Shown here piece by piece: positions 1-6,793 of a stretch of 11,502 nucleotides of DNA. Within the stretch, counting starts at the first letter, position 1, and each line of letters begins with the position of its first letter. The translations under genes were made by a program, and so were the position numbers. This stretch comes from Phenylobacterium sp. (GTDB taxonomy: Bacteria > Pseudomonadota > Alphaproteobacteria > Caulobacterales > Caulobacteraceae), in contig JAQGIX010000321.1 in NCBI GenBank assembly GCA_028290925.1, positions 1 through 11,502 of the forward strand, given 5' to 3'. Below the pieces are notes generated by a model that saw only the letters and a program-made list of their open reading frames with translations, was not told the origin of the DNA and ran no database searches.

Positions 1-2
1 AA

Positions 3-416
<414 letters not shown>

Positions 417-440
417 TCCACCGCCGACGCTGACAAGAAG

Positions 441-476
441 ACGCCCCGGAGAGCGATCTCCGGGGCGTTTTTCTTT
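441..476 (+). terminator. Strong intrinsic terminator after hppA, possibly bidirectional
   Basis: A perfect 12-bp stem (441-452 with 457-468) closes a GCGA tetraloop, a GNRA-type stable loop, and runs directly into TTTTT-C-TTT. Read on the minus strand, the same stem is followed by CTTCTTGTCA. That is a weaker but T-rich tail, so the hairpin may also stop transcription of the convergent bamE-like gene ending at 510. Confidence 0.93.
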
Positions 477-509
477 GGCGATTTCCCTGCCGCTCGTGGG
501 GCGGGAGGG

Positions 510-998
510 CTAGTTCCGCCGGTCGCCCGGGCGGGTGCCGGGGACGCCTTCGTCCTGGTTCGGCAGGATCCCGCCGTGGCCGACGGTCCCCAGCATCTGT
601 TCGAGGGCGGTCATCTCGCGGCCGCGGGTCGGCGTCTCGCGATCGTTGTAGGCGATGATCTTGCCGTCCTTGAGGGTGTAGGTGTGCACGGTCTCCACCT
701 GTTCGCTCTCCTTGTTGAAGGCGATGGCGGTGACGTTGCGGGCCACGATCTTCGGCCGCCGGAAGGCGATCCGCTCCTTCACCTGGTTCATGTAGAACCA
801 GGTGTTGGGATCGAAGGTGGAGGTCGCCGAGGGCGAGCCGAGCTTCCCGCGGACGGTCGACTTGGTGTCGACGCCGATCTTCACGTCCTTCGGATCGGAC
901 TCGATGGTCTGGAAACCGGAATAGGAACTGATCGGCGCGCAGGCGGCGACCGAGAGATAGCCGACGGCGAGGGCGGCGAAGGCGGCGCGACGAAACAT
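510..998 (-). CDS. bamE: BamE/SmpA/OmlA-family outer membrane assembly lipoprotein
   Basis: BamE is a small lipoprotein of the BAM complex that helps insert beta-barrel proteins into the outer membrane. From the ATG at 998 the product has 162 residues and begins with a classic lipoprotein signal: two arginines, a hydrophobic stretch AAFAALAVGYL, and a lipobox SVAAC with the modified Cys at residue 20. The mature part has the family pattern: residues around VDTKSTVRGKLGSPSATSTF form the helical GxSxxxVxxxLGxP-like motif, followed by WFYMNQVKERIAFRRPK and a VTAIAFN strand. Two in-frame TTG codons at 1007 and 1004 would add three residues, but ATG gives the cleaner signal peptide. No good ribosome-binding site is visible. 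The long charged tail after about residue 130 is poorly conserved in such proteins. Transcription is divergent from the bc1 chaperone gene. Confidence 0.88.
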   Translation of the reverse strand: MFRRAAFAALAVGYLSVAACAPISSYSGFQTIESDPKDVKIGVDTKSTVRGKLGSPSATSTFDPNTWFYMNQVKERIAFRRPKIVARNVTAIAFNKESEQVETVHTYTLKDGKIIAYNDRETPTRGREMTALEQMLGTVGHGGILPNQDEGVPGTRPGDRRN

Positions 999-1013
999 CT
1001 GCAACAAGGCCCC

Positions 1014-1019
1014 ATTCTA
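1014..1019 (-). promoter_or_regulatory. Possible -10 element for the bamE-like gene
   Basis: On the minus strand this reads TAGAAT, five of six matches to TATAAT, and fits the TANAW core of the Caulobacter -10. It lies 15 bases upstream of the ATG at 998. No convincing -35 is found 15-18 bases further upstream, so this is only a candidate. Confidence 0.25.
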
Positions 1020-1031
1020 CGGCAAGAGGCT

Positions 1032-1060
1032 TTGACCTATCCGTCGCCGCCCCTTAGTTC
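1032..1060 (+). promoter_or_regulatory. Candidate promoter for the bc1 chaperone - DUF177 pair
   Basis: TTGACCT at 1032-1038 fits the Caulobacter housekeeping -35 (TTGaCgS). After 14 bases, CTTAGTTC at 1053-1060 is a partial match to the -10 consensus GCTANAWC. Transcription would start near 1067, downstream of the ATG at 1062. That favours translation from the ATG at 1104. Confidence 0.45.
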
Positions 1061-1103
1061 AATGCCGCCTTTAGTCCCGGCATCGGGCGAAATCGAGGCC
1101 TTC

Positions 1104-1631
1104 ATGCTGCTGGACCGTTTGTTCCGTCCCCGACCGGCCCAGGCGATGGGGCGCACGCTCTACGTCCAGGTCGTCGAGCAGGCCCGTGCGCCTGCGCTCT
1201 ACGAGGTCCTGGGTTGCCCCGACACCGTCGAGGGCCGCTTCGAGCTCTACACCCTGCACCTGATGTTGCTGCTGGAGCGCCTGCGCGGCGCGGAGGGCGC
1301 GGCGGAAATCTCCCAGGCGCTGTTCGACGCCTATCTGAAGGGCCTTGACGACGGGCTGCGCGAGATGGGCGTCGGCGACCTGTCGGTCGGCAAAAAGATG
1401 CGCCGGCTGGGCGAGGCCTTCTACGGCCGCGGCAAGTCCTACGACGCGGCGCTGGCCGGCCTGCCCGACGTCGGGCCCCTGACCGCGCTGTTGGGCCGCA
1501 CCGTCTACGAGGGGGCCGACGCGAGCCGCGCCCCGGACCTGGCGGCCTATGTGCTGGCGCAGCGGGAGGCGCTGGCGGCCGAGCCGCTGGAGCGCCTGCT
1601 GGCCGGCGAGGCGAACTGGGGCGGCTCATGA
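1104..1631 (+). CDS. Ubiquinol-cytochrome c chaperone family protein (CBP3/UQCC1-like)
   Basis: The family (Ubiq_cyt_C_chap, related to mitochondrial CBP3/UQCC1) assists assembly of cytochrome b in respiratory complex III. The 175-residue product shows the family core: LYVQVVEQARAPALYE, then GCPDTVEGRFELYTLHLMLLLERL, and the DLSVGKKMRRLGEAFYGRGKSYDAAL block, where the VGKKMR and YGR residues are most conserved. The length is normal for bacterial members. The frame is open far upstream, but that part is the antisense of the bamE-like gene. I chose the ATG at 1104 because GAGG lies at 1095-1098 and the next candidate, ATG 1062, precedes the likely transcription start. The stop overlaps the start of the next gene (ATGA), so the two are probably translated together. 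Confidence 0.88.
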   Translation: MLLDRLFRPRPAQAMGRTLYVQVVEQARAPALYEVLGCPDTVEGRFELYTLHLMLLLERLRGAEGAAEISQALFDAYLKGLDDGLREMGVGDLSVGKKMRRLGEAFYGRGKSYDAALAGLPDVGPLTALLGRTVYEGADASRAPDLAAYVLAQREALAAEPLERLLAGEANWGGS

Positions 1632-2149
1632 GCAAGGCCTGGACGACGCCGATCGCCCTCCATGAGCTCGGCCGCGGGCCGCGCCAGGTGCGCCTGGAGC
1701 CGGACGCCGCCGAGCGCGCCGAGGTCGCCGCGGCCCTCGGCCTGCAGAGCCTGCCGGCCCTGACCGCCGAACTCACCATCCGTCCCTGGCTCGACGGCGC
1801 GGAGATCAGCGGCCGATTCGAGGCCGTCGTGGAGCAGCTGTGCTCGGTCTCGCTGGAGCCCTTCGAACAGCCGCTGAGCGGCGAGATCGCCGTGCAGGTG
1901 GTCCCGGCCGGCAGTCCGAACGCGGCCCCGGAGGAGGACGCCGACACCGAACTCGATCCCGAGGGACCCGATCCGCCGGACGTGCTGGCAGGCGAAGCGA
2001 TCGACCTGGCGGCCTATGTGGTCGAGCACCTGTCGCTGGAGATCGATCCCTTCCCCCGCAAGGCGGGCGTGGAATTCGAATACGACGCGCCGCCCGAGCC
2101 GGAATCGCCCTTCGCGGTCCTCAAGAAGCTCAAGGACCAGAAGCCCTAA
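1628..2149 (+). CDS. yceD: YceD/DUF177 family protein
   Basis: DUF177 proteins are linked to 23S rRNA accumulation in plants and E. coli; the molecular role is not settled. The 173-residue product has the hallmarks. VVEQLCSVSLEPFEQPL (about residues 67-83) contains the conserved Cys and LEPF. EAIDLAAYVVEHLSLEIDPFPRK (about 122-144) matches the D-L-x-x-x-V-x-E-x-L-x-L-x-x-x-x-x-PRK pattern. The C-terminal SPFAVLKKLK is also characteristic. Between them lies an acidic, proline-rich segment (PEEDADTELDPEGPDPPD), probably disordered. It starts with ATG overlapping the preceding stop. In many bacteria rpmF follows this gene; here 91 bp of non-coding sequence lead straight to plsX. Confidence 0.88.
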   Translation: MSKAWTTPIALHELGRGPRQVRLEPDAAERAEVAAALGLQSLPALTAELTIRPWLDGAEISGRFEAVVEQLCSVSLEPFEQPLSGEIAVQVVPAGSPNAAPEEDADTELDPEGPDPPDVLAGEAIDLAAYVVEHLSLEIDPFPRKAGVEFEYDAPPEPESPFAVLKKLKDQKP

Positions 2150-2240
2150 GCCCTGCCTGCGCAGGTTTGCATCGCCACCTTCGCCCGGCGTATCGTCGCC
2201 GCGATTCCAGGCCGCCGCCTAAAGGGACGCCAAGGCCGTC

Positions 2241-3308
2241 TTGACCCAGACCCTCGTGATTTCGATCGACGCCATGGGCGGAGACCACGGCCCGTCCGTG
2301 GTCATCCCCGCGGTCGCCCGCGCGCTCGCCGAGCTGCCGGACAACGTCTGCTTCCTGCTGCATGGCGACGAAGGCGTGCTCGCCCCGGCGGTCGCCCAGC
2401 ACCCGGGCGCGGCCGGCCGGGTGACCATCCGGCATGCCGACAAGGTGGTCGGCATGGACGAGAAGCCCGCCCAGGCGCTGCGCCGGTCCAAGGGCACCTC
2501 CATGTGGAACGCCGTGGAAGCGGTGCGGGACGGCGAGGCGGCCGCGGCGGTCTCGGCCGGCAACACCGGCGCCCTGATGGCCATCTCCAAGCTGATCCTG
2601 CGGATGAGCGCCGATCTGGACCGCCCGGCGCTGGCCGCCAGCATCCCGACGCCACGCGGCGTGACCACCTTCCTGGACGTCGGCGCCAACGTCGACTGCG
2701 ACGCCGAGCGATTGGTCGAGTTCGCCATCATGGGCGAGGCCTATCACCGCGCCGCCCACGGCAAGGCCCATCCCACCGTCGGGCTGCTCAACGTGGGCGC
2801 CGAGGAGATGAAGGGCCACGGCGAGGTCCGCGAGGCCAACCGGGTGCTGCGCGGCGGCGGCTTCGAGATCGACTACCGTGGCTTCGTCGAGGGCGACGAC
2901 ATCACCAAGGGGGTGGTCGACGTTGTGGTCACCGACGGCTTCACCGGCAATGTGGCGCTGAAGGCCATGGAGGGCGCCGCGCGCTTCATCACCGGCGAGC
3001 TGCGCACCGCGCTGACGTCCGGCCCCGCGGCCACCCTGGGGGCCCTGGTGGCCCGCGGGGCGCTGGTCAAGTTCCGCGACCGGATGAACCCGCCGCCGGC
3101 CGCACCCCTGCTGGGCCTCAACGGCCTGGTGCTGAAGATCCACGGCGGGGCGAGCGGCCGCGACTTCGCCCAGGCCCTGCGGGTGGCCTTCGATCTTGCG
3201 CAAAGCGACTTCGCGGCCGAGATCGAACGCAATATGAGGAGGCTGCCCGCCGCGCTCGCAGAGTCGAGCCCCGAGATGAGCGTCGGGCCTGCCGATGGAG
3301 CCGCCTAG
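2241..3308 (+). CDS. plsX: Phosphate acyltransferase PlsX
   Basis: PlsX converts acyl-ACP to acyl-phosphate, the acyl donor for PlsY in phospholipid synthesis; it is a peripheral membrane enzyme. The 355-residue product begins with the family signature ISIDAMGGDHGP and continues with HADKVVGMDEKPAQALRRSKGTSM, VSAGNTGALMA and FLDVGANVDC, all typical of PlsX. Later come GLLNVGAEEMKGH and VVTDGFTGNVALKAMEG. The start is TTG at 2241, preceded by CAAGG at 2231-2235; no upstream ATG or GTG fits as well. The 91-bp leader after yceD contains a perfect 10-bp palindrome CCTGCGCAGG (2156-2165) but no clear terminator, so readthrough from the yceD unit is possible. The stop is directly adjacent to the GTG of fabH. 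Confidence 0.96.
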   Translation: MTQTLVISIDAMGGDHGPSVVIPAVARALAELPDNVCFLLHGDEGVLAPAVAQHPGAAGRVTIRHADKVVGMDEKPAQALRRSKGTSMWNAVEAVRDGEAAAAVSAGNTGALMAISKLILRMSADLDRPALAASIPTPRGVTTFLDVGANVDCDAERLVEFAIMGEAYHRAAHGKAHPTVGLLNVGAEEMKGHGEVREANRVLRGGGFEIDYRGFVEGDDITKGVVDVVVTDGFTGNVALKAMEGAARFITGELRTALTSGPAATLGALVARGALVKFRDRMNPPPAAPLLGLNGLVLKIHGGASGRDFAQALRVAFDLAQSDFAAEIERNMRRLPAALAESSPEMSVGPADGAA

Positions 3309-4286
3309 GTGACGAGCGTGATGCGTAGCGTGGTGACCGGGGTGGGCGGTTACCTCCCGGACCGGGTCGTGACCAACGACGACCTGGCGACGCGCGTCGA
3401 CACCTCCGACGAATGGATCCGCGAACGCACCGGCATCCACCAGCGCCACCAGGCCGCCGACGACCAGCCGACCTCCGACCTCGCGGTGGCCGCCGCGCGC
3501 CGGGCGCTGGAGGCCGCCGGGCGCAAGCCCGAGGACGTGGACCTGATCGTGGTGGCCACCACCACCCCTGACCTGACCTTCCCGGCCACCGCCGCCATCG
3601 TGCAGCGCAAGCTGGGCTGTCCGATCGGCATCGCCTTCGACGTCCAGGCGGTGTGCTCGGGCTTCGTCTACGCGCTGTCGGTGGCCGACGGCTTCGTGGC
3701 GCGCGGCCGGGCCAACTGCGCCCTGGTGATCGGCGCCGAGACCATGACCCGGCTGATGGACTGGAGCGACCGCGGCACCTGCGTGCTGTTCGGCGATGGA
3801 GCCGGCGCCGTGGTGGTGGAGCCCCGGGCGGGCGAGGGCGGGACCACCGACCGCGGGCTGCTGGGCTTCGCCCTGCGCGCCGACGGGACCAAGCAGGACC
3901 TGCTGTTCGTCGACGGCGGGGTCTCCACCGGCCAGATCGGCCACCTGCGCATGCAGGGCAACCAGGTGTTCCGCCACGCCGTGGTCAACATCTCCGAAGC
4001 CATCCGCGCGGCGGCCGACGACGCCGGCATCACGGTGGCGAGCGTCGACTGGTTCATCCCGCACCAGGCCAACCAGCGCATCCTGGAAGGCGTCGCCAAG
4101 CGGGTGGGCATCGACGAGAAGAAGGTGATCTCCACCGTCGCCCAGCACGCCAACACCTCGGCGGCCTCGATTCCGCTGGCGCTCTACCAGGGCCTGCAGG
4201 ACGGCCGCGTGAAGCCGGGCCAGCTGCTGCTTCTGGAAGCCATGGGCGGCGGCCTCACCTGGGGCGCCTGCGTGCTTCGCCTCTAG
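3309..4286 (+). CDS. fabH: 3-oxoacyl-ACP synthase III (beta-ketoacyl-ACP synthase III, FabH)
   Basis: FabH condenses acetyl-CoA with malonyl-ACP to start type II fatty acid synthesis in the cytoplasm. The 325-residue product carries the full catalytic triad: Cys116 in FDVQAVCSGFVYAL, His252 in WFIPHQANQRI and Asn282 in AQHANTSAASIPLAL. The N terminus GVGGYLPDRVVTNDDLA and DTSDEWIRERTGI, the loop FGDGAGAVVVE and the C-terminal MGGGLTWG are typical. Two starts are possible. GTG 3309 directly follows the plsX stop and has GGAG at 3297-3300. ATG 3321 has a strong AGGTGA at 3307-3312 with an 8-base spacer and would shorten the protein by four residues. Both fit the family. The adjacency shows a plsX-fabH operon. 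Confidence 0.96.
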   Translation: MTSVMRSVVTGVGGYLPDRVVTNDDLATRVDTSDEWIRERTGIHQRHQAADDQPTSDLAVAAARRALEAAGRKPEDVDLIVVATTTPDLTFPATAAIVQRKLGCPIGIAFDVQAVCSGFVYALSVADGFVARGRANCALVIGAETMTRLMDWSDRGTCVLFGDGAGAVVVEPRAGEGGTTDRGLLGFALRADGTKQDLLFVDGGVSTGQIGHLRMQGNQVFRHAVVNISEAIRAAADDAGITVASVDWFIPHQANQRILEGVAKRVGIDEKKVISTVAQHANTSAASIPLALYQGLQDGRVKPGQLLLLEAMGGGLTWGACVLRL

Positions 4287-4401
4287 CGCGAAGCCGCGCC
4301 GGAAATCATTCGACGCGCAGCCGGGCGGAAACCGGGGCCGCTTTTCCCGGCTGTCGCCCAGCGGTTAAGCTTCTCTGCAATCCGGCGCTTGAAGTCTTTG
4401 A

Positions 4402-4419
4402 CCTGATGGGACAATCAGG
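4402..4419. promoter_or_regulatory. Perfect dyad upstream of ihfA, possible operator
   Basis: CCTGAT and ATCAGG form a 6-bp inverted repeat with a 6-base spacer, 37 bases before the ihfA start. A possible promoter overlaps it: TTGAAG (4389-4394) and GACAAT (4410-4415) with a short 15-base spacing, and another TTGACC at 4398-4403. AATCAG at 4413-4418 matches the first half of the IHF consensus (WATCAR), but the TTR half is missing. The rest of the 169-bp gap after fabH (4287-4455) shows no gene and no clear terminator. Confidence 0.35.
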
Positions 4420-4455
4420 GCAGGCTCATCCAATGGGGTCGGGGATACGGCGAGC

Positions 4456-4758
4456 ATGAAAGGCGAAACGGTGACGCGGGCCGATCTTTGCGAGGCGGTC
4501 CACGAGGAAGTGGGTCTCACCCGTCAGGATTGCGGCGAGCTCGTCGAGCGGGTGCTGGAGCTGATGGCCCTGGCGCTCGAGCACGGCGAGCAGGTCAAGC
4601 TGTCCGGCTTCGGCGTCTTCCAGGTGCGCGCCAAGCGCGCCCGCATGGGCCGCAACCCCAAGACCGGCGAGCCGGCCGCCATCGAGCCGCGCCGGGTGAT
4701 CGGCTTTCGCGCCTCCCAGGTGATGAAAGCCCGGGTCGACCGGTCGCTGTCGCGGTGA
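4456..4758 (+). CDS. ihfA: Integration host factor alpha subunit
   Basis: IHF is a heterodimer that binds specific DNA sites and bends them sharply; it acts in transcription, replication and recombination. The 100-residue product has the HU/IHF fold: helical N terminus TRADLCEAVHEEVGLTRQDC, the dimer region LVERVLELMALALEHGEQVKLSGFGVF, and the DNA-binding arm RMGRNPKTGEPAAIEPRRVIGFR. Pro68 in RNPKTGE is the residue that wedges between base pairs. RMGRNPKTGEPAAI with IEPRRVIGFRAS points to the alpha subunit instead of HU or IHF-beta. Length matches the E. coli protein (99). The start codon is ATG with only a weak upstream purine stretch. Position after plsX-fabH and before a MerR gene is a conserved alphaproteobacterial order, as I recall it. 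Confidence 0.93.
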   Translation: MKGETVTRADLCEAVHEEVGLTRQDCGELVERVLELMALALEHGEQVKLSGFGVFQVRAKRARMGRNPKTGEPAAIEPRRVIGFRASQVMKARVDRSLSR

Positions 4759-4774
4759 GGACCGCTTAGCCGCC

Positions 4775-5182
4775 GTGACCAAGGGCCCGGAAGCCTTTCG
4801 GACCATCTCCGAGGCGGCCGACGAGCTGAACGTGCCGCAGCACGTCCTGCGCTTCTGGGAAACCAAGTTCAATTTCATCCGCCCCATGAAGCGGGCCGGC
4901 GGCCGGCGCTTCTACCGGCCGAGCGACATCGCCGTGCTGCAGGGCGTGCGCCGCCTGCTGCACGACGAGGGCTACACCATCAAGGGCGTCCAGCGCCTGC
5001 ACCGCGAGCAGGGCCTGCGCCGGCTGGTGACGGCCGGGCAGGACGAAGGCGCCGCCGCCGCAGCTGAGACCGTCCCGCCGCCGGACGCCGCGCTCAGCGA
5101 CGACGGCCGCGAGCGCCTCACCGGGATGCTGCACGAACTCGAGGACGCCAAGCGGCGCCTGGACGACATTCTCAAGGCCTGA
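4775..5182 (+). CDS. MerR-family transcriptional regulator
   Basis: This is a 135-residue MerR-type DNA-binding protein. The winged helix-turn-helix spans about residues 8-75: ISEAADELNVPQHVLRFWETKF is the HTH, RPMKRAGGRRFYRPSDI is the wing, and GYTIKGVQRLHREQG the following helices. It belongs to the subgroup with the LRFWETKF and RRFYRP motifs found next to ihfA in alphaproteobacteria; its targets and effector are unknown to me. An Ala/Pro-rich linker (about 92-108) leads to a C-terminal helix LTGMLHELEDAKRRLDDIL, probably the dimerising coiled coil. No cysteine cluster for metal sensing is present. The start is GTG, 16 bases after the ihfA stop, with GAGG at 4757-4760 somewhat far upstream; no better start exists, since the next Met is inside the DNA-binding domain. 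Confidence 0.88.
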   Translation: MTKGPEAFRTISEAADELNVPQHVLRFWETKFNFIRPMKRAGGRRFYRPSDIAVLQGVRRLLHDEGYTIKGVQRLHREQGLRRLVTAGQDEGAAAAAETVPPPDAALSDDGRERLTGMLHELEDAKRRLDDILKA

Positions 5183-5206
5183 AAAGAAGTCTCGCCGCCG
5201 GGCCGA

Positions 5207-5283
<77 letters not shown>

Positions 5284-5307
5284 CGAGGCCCAAGCGGCGA
5301 GGGCGGT

Positions 5308-5335
5308 CTTCTATCGGCTTCGGCGGTCCGGGCAA
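5308..5335 (-). promoter_or_regulatory. Candidate promoter of the tRNA-Pro gene
   Basis: On the minus strand TTGCCCG (5335-5329) matches the Caulobacter -35 TTGaCgS at five of seven positions. After 13 bases comes GATAGAAG (5315-5308), close to the -10 GCTANAWC. The spacing is within the usual 10-14. Transcription would begin near 5300, giving a leader of about 17 bases before the mature tRNA. Confidence 0.4.
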
Positions 5336-5353
5336 ACGTAAAATCGCGAGACT

Positions 5354-5551
5354 CTACCGCCCGCGGTTCATCCAGCTGATCAGCGGGAACAGCGGCACGC
5401 CCCACAGCACCCCGGCCAGGCCGAAGTAGAGCCCCTGCACAGCCCAGTGCTTGGGGATGTGGTCGCCGACCGTCGCCACCACCACGACATAGGCCGTGAG
5501 GAACCCCAGGATGCCGACCAGGCCGATCAGCTTGCGGACGCGCGCGCTCAT
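5354..5551 (-). CDS. DUF2842 family small membrane protein
   Basis: This 65-residue protein matches the alphaproteobacterial DUF2842 family, whose function is unknown. It has a short basic N terminus (SARVRK), a first membrane helix at about residues 8-28 (LIGLVGILGFLTAYVVVVA), a short polar loop with HIPKHW, and a second helix at about 39-58 (QGLYFGLAGVLWGVPLFPL). It ends with the conserved PLISWMNR. The length is normal for the family. It starts with ATG at 5551 and is divergent from ctaA, with 75 bp between their starts. It lies upstream of tRNA-Pro on the same strand, but the tRNA seems to have its own promoter. Confidence 0.85.
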   Translation of the reverse strand: MSARVRKLIGLVGILGFLTAYVVVVATVGDHIPKHWAVQGLYFGLAGVLWGVPLFPLISWMNRGR

Positions 5552-5626
5552 CGCGGGGTCTTAGCGGGCCCGGCCGTGCGGCGGAAGCATGGACGTGGGC
5601 GCGGATTGGCGGTAGCGGGGCGCCAT

Positions 5627-6658
5627 ATGACCTCCTTCCTGCGTTCCGACCGCTCGCGCGCCGTGGCGATCTGGCTGTTCGCCCTGGCCGCCCTGGTCGC
5701 CGCCATGGTGGTGGTGGGCGGCGCGACGCGGCTGACCGGCTCGGGCCTGTCGATCACCGAGTGGAAGCCGATCAAGGGCGTGATCCCGCCGCTGAACCTG
5801 GCGGAATGGCAGGCGGAGTTCGCCCGCTACCGGCAGATCCCGCAGTACCAGCAGCTGAACCGCGGCATGGGCCTTGGCCAGTTCCAGTCGATCTATTGGT
5901 GGGAGTGGTCGCACCGGCTACTCGGCCGGCTGCTCGGCGTGGTGTTCTTCCTGCCCTTCGTCTGGTTCGCGGTGCGCCGCGAGATCTCCCGGCGGATGGC
6001 CTGGCGCCTGGCGGTCCTCTTCGTACTGGGCGCCCTGCAGGGCCTGGTCGGCTGGTGGATGGTGGCGAGCGGGCTGGAGGGCCGGGTCTACGTCGCCCCC
6101 GAGCGGTTGATGATCCACCTCGGCCTGGCCTTCGCCCTGCTGGGGGCCCTGGTCTGGACGGCGGTCGACGCCTGGGCCGGCCTGGCCCGCCAGACGCTGC
6201 CGAGCCCCTGGGGCGGGCGCGCGCTGTGGCTGGTCGGGCTGATCTACGCCCAGGTGCTGCTGGGGGCCCTGGTGGCCGGCAACCACGCAGGCCTGGTCTA
6301 CAACGACTTCCCGTTGATGGGCGGCCGCCTGGCGCCCGCCGACTACGCCGGGCCGGGCCTCTGGGCGACCCTGGCGCACAGCCAAGGCGCCGTGCAGCTG
6401 CATCACCGGCTGATGGCCTATCTGGTGCTGGTCGTGGCGCTGGCCTTCGCCTGGATGGCCTCGCGGTCGAGCTACCTGGCCGGCGGGGCCAGGACCCTGG
6501 CCTGGGTGGTGGCGGGCGCGGTCGTCGTCCAGGCGCTGCTGGGGATCGCCACCCTGATGTTCGCCGTGCCCTTCGCGCTGGGCATGATCCACCAGCTGAT
6601 GGCGGCCATCACCTTCAGCCTGGCCGTAGCCTTCGCCTGGAGGGTGCGGCGGACCTAG
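5627..6658 (+). CDS. ctaA: Heme A synthase (COX15/CtaA)
   Basis: CtaA oxidises the C8 methyl of heme O to the formyl of heme A, the cofactor of aa3-type cytochrome c oxidase, in the cytoplasmic membrane. The 343-residue product is polytopic (about eight helices). It contains the family motif VGGATRLTGSGLSITEWKP at about 29-47, EWSHR (Glu93, His96), His164 in MIHLGLA, His260 in QLHHRLMAY and His322 in MIHQLMAA. These glutamate and histidines are the catalytic and heme-binding set. No cysteine is seen, so the extracellular Cys pair of the Bacillus enzyme is absent, as in the proteobacterial/mitochondrial type. ATG 5627 is chosen because upstream in-frame sequence overlaps the divergent DUF2842 gene and the motif distance fits. 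The ribosome-binding site is weak (GCGGGG). Confidence 0.95.
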   Translation: MTSFLRSDRSRAVAIWLFALAALVAAMVVVGGATRLTGSGLSITEWKPIKGVIPPLNLAEWQAEFARYRQIPQYQQLNRGMGLGQFQSIYWWEWSHRLLGRLLGVVFFLPFVWFAVRREISRRMAWRLAVLFVLGALQGLVGWWMVASGLEGRVYVAPERLMIHLGLAFALLGALVWTAVDAWAGLARQTLPSPWGGRALWLVGLIYAQVLLGALVAGNHAGLVYNDFPLMGGRLAPADYAGPGLWATLAHSQGAVQLHHRLMAYLVLVVALAFAWMASRSSYLAGGARTLAWVVAGAVVVQALLGIATLMFAVPFALGMIHQLMAAITFSLAVAFAWRVRRT

Positions 6659-6716
6659 GCCCCACGGCTTGCGCGGCGCGGACGGCCTGAGTCCGAAAAC
6701 GTCGGTCTTCGGTCAT

Positions 6717-6740
6717 TGCGGCCTAGCTTCGCGGGCCGCA
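6717..6740. repeat. Inverted repeat between ctaA and the P460 gene
   Basis: TGCGGCC and GGCCGCA form a perfect 7-bp inverted repeat around a 10-base loop. There is no T run, so it is not a standard terminator. A smaller hairpin, CGGAC-ggcctga-GTCCG, precedes it at 6679-6695. Either could slow ctaA readthrough or be a regulator site for the next gene; the 135-bp gap shows no clear promoter. Confidence 0.4.
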
Positions 6741-6793
6741 CAAGGGACCCGCCGACCGCGACTCTCACGGCCGAACCGACTTCGGGGATCATC

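Noticed and set aside
576..1103. Long plus-strand open frame extending the bc1 chaperone upstream across the bamE-like gene
   Set aside because: The upstream part is the antisense of the lipoprotein gene, has no family similarity, and lies before the likely promoter; the family core begins at about 1104.
2156..2165. CCTGCGCAGG palindrome as a terminator after yceD
   Set aside because: The stem is only five pairs with a four-base loop in the best fold and is followed by TTTGC, too weak for a terminator.
2130..4148. A 672-codon open frame on the minus strand opposite plsX and fabH
   Set aside because: It is antisense to two clear conserved genes; its His/Gly/Ala/Asp-rich composition is what the complementary frame of GC-rich codons gives, and it shows no domain.
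5447..5626. In-frame extension of ctaA upstream of 5627
   Set aside because: It overlaps the divergent DUF2842 gene and adds charged residues before the first membrane helix, unlike other heme A synthases.
6717..6740. TGCGGCC/GGCCGCA as terminator of ctaA
   Set aside because: No T run follows; kept only as an inverted repeat of unknown role.
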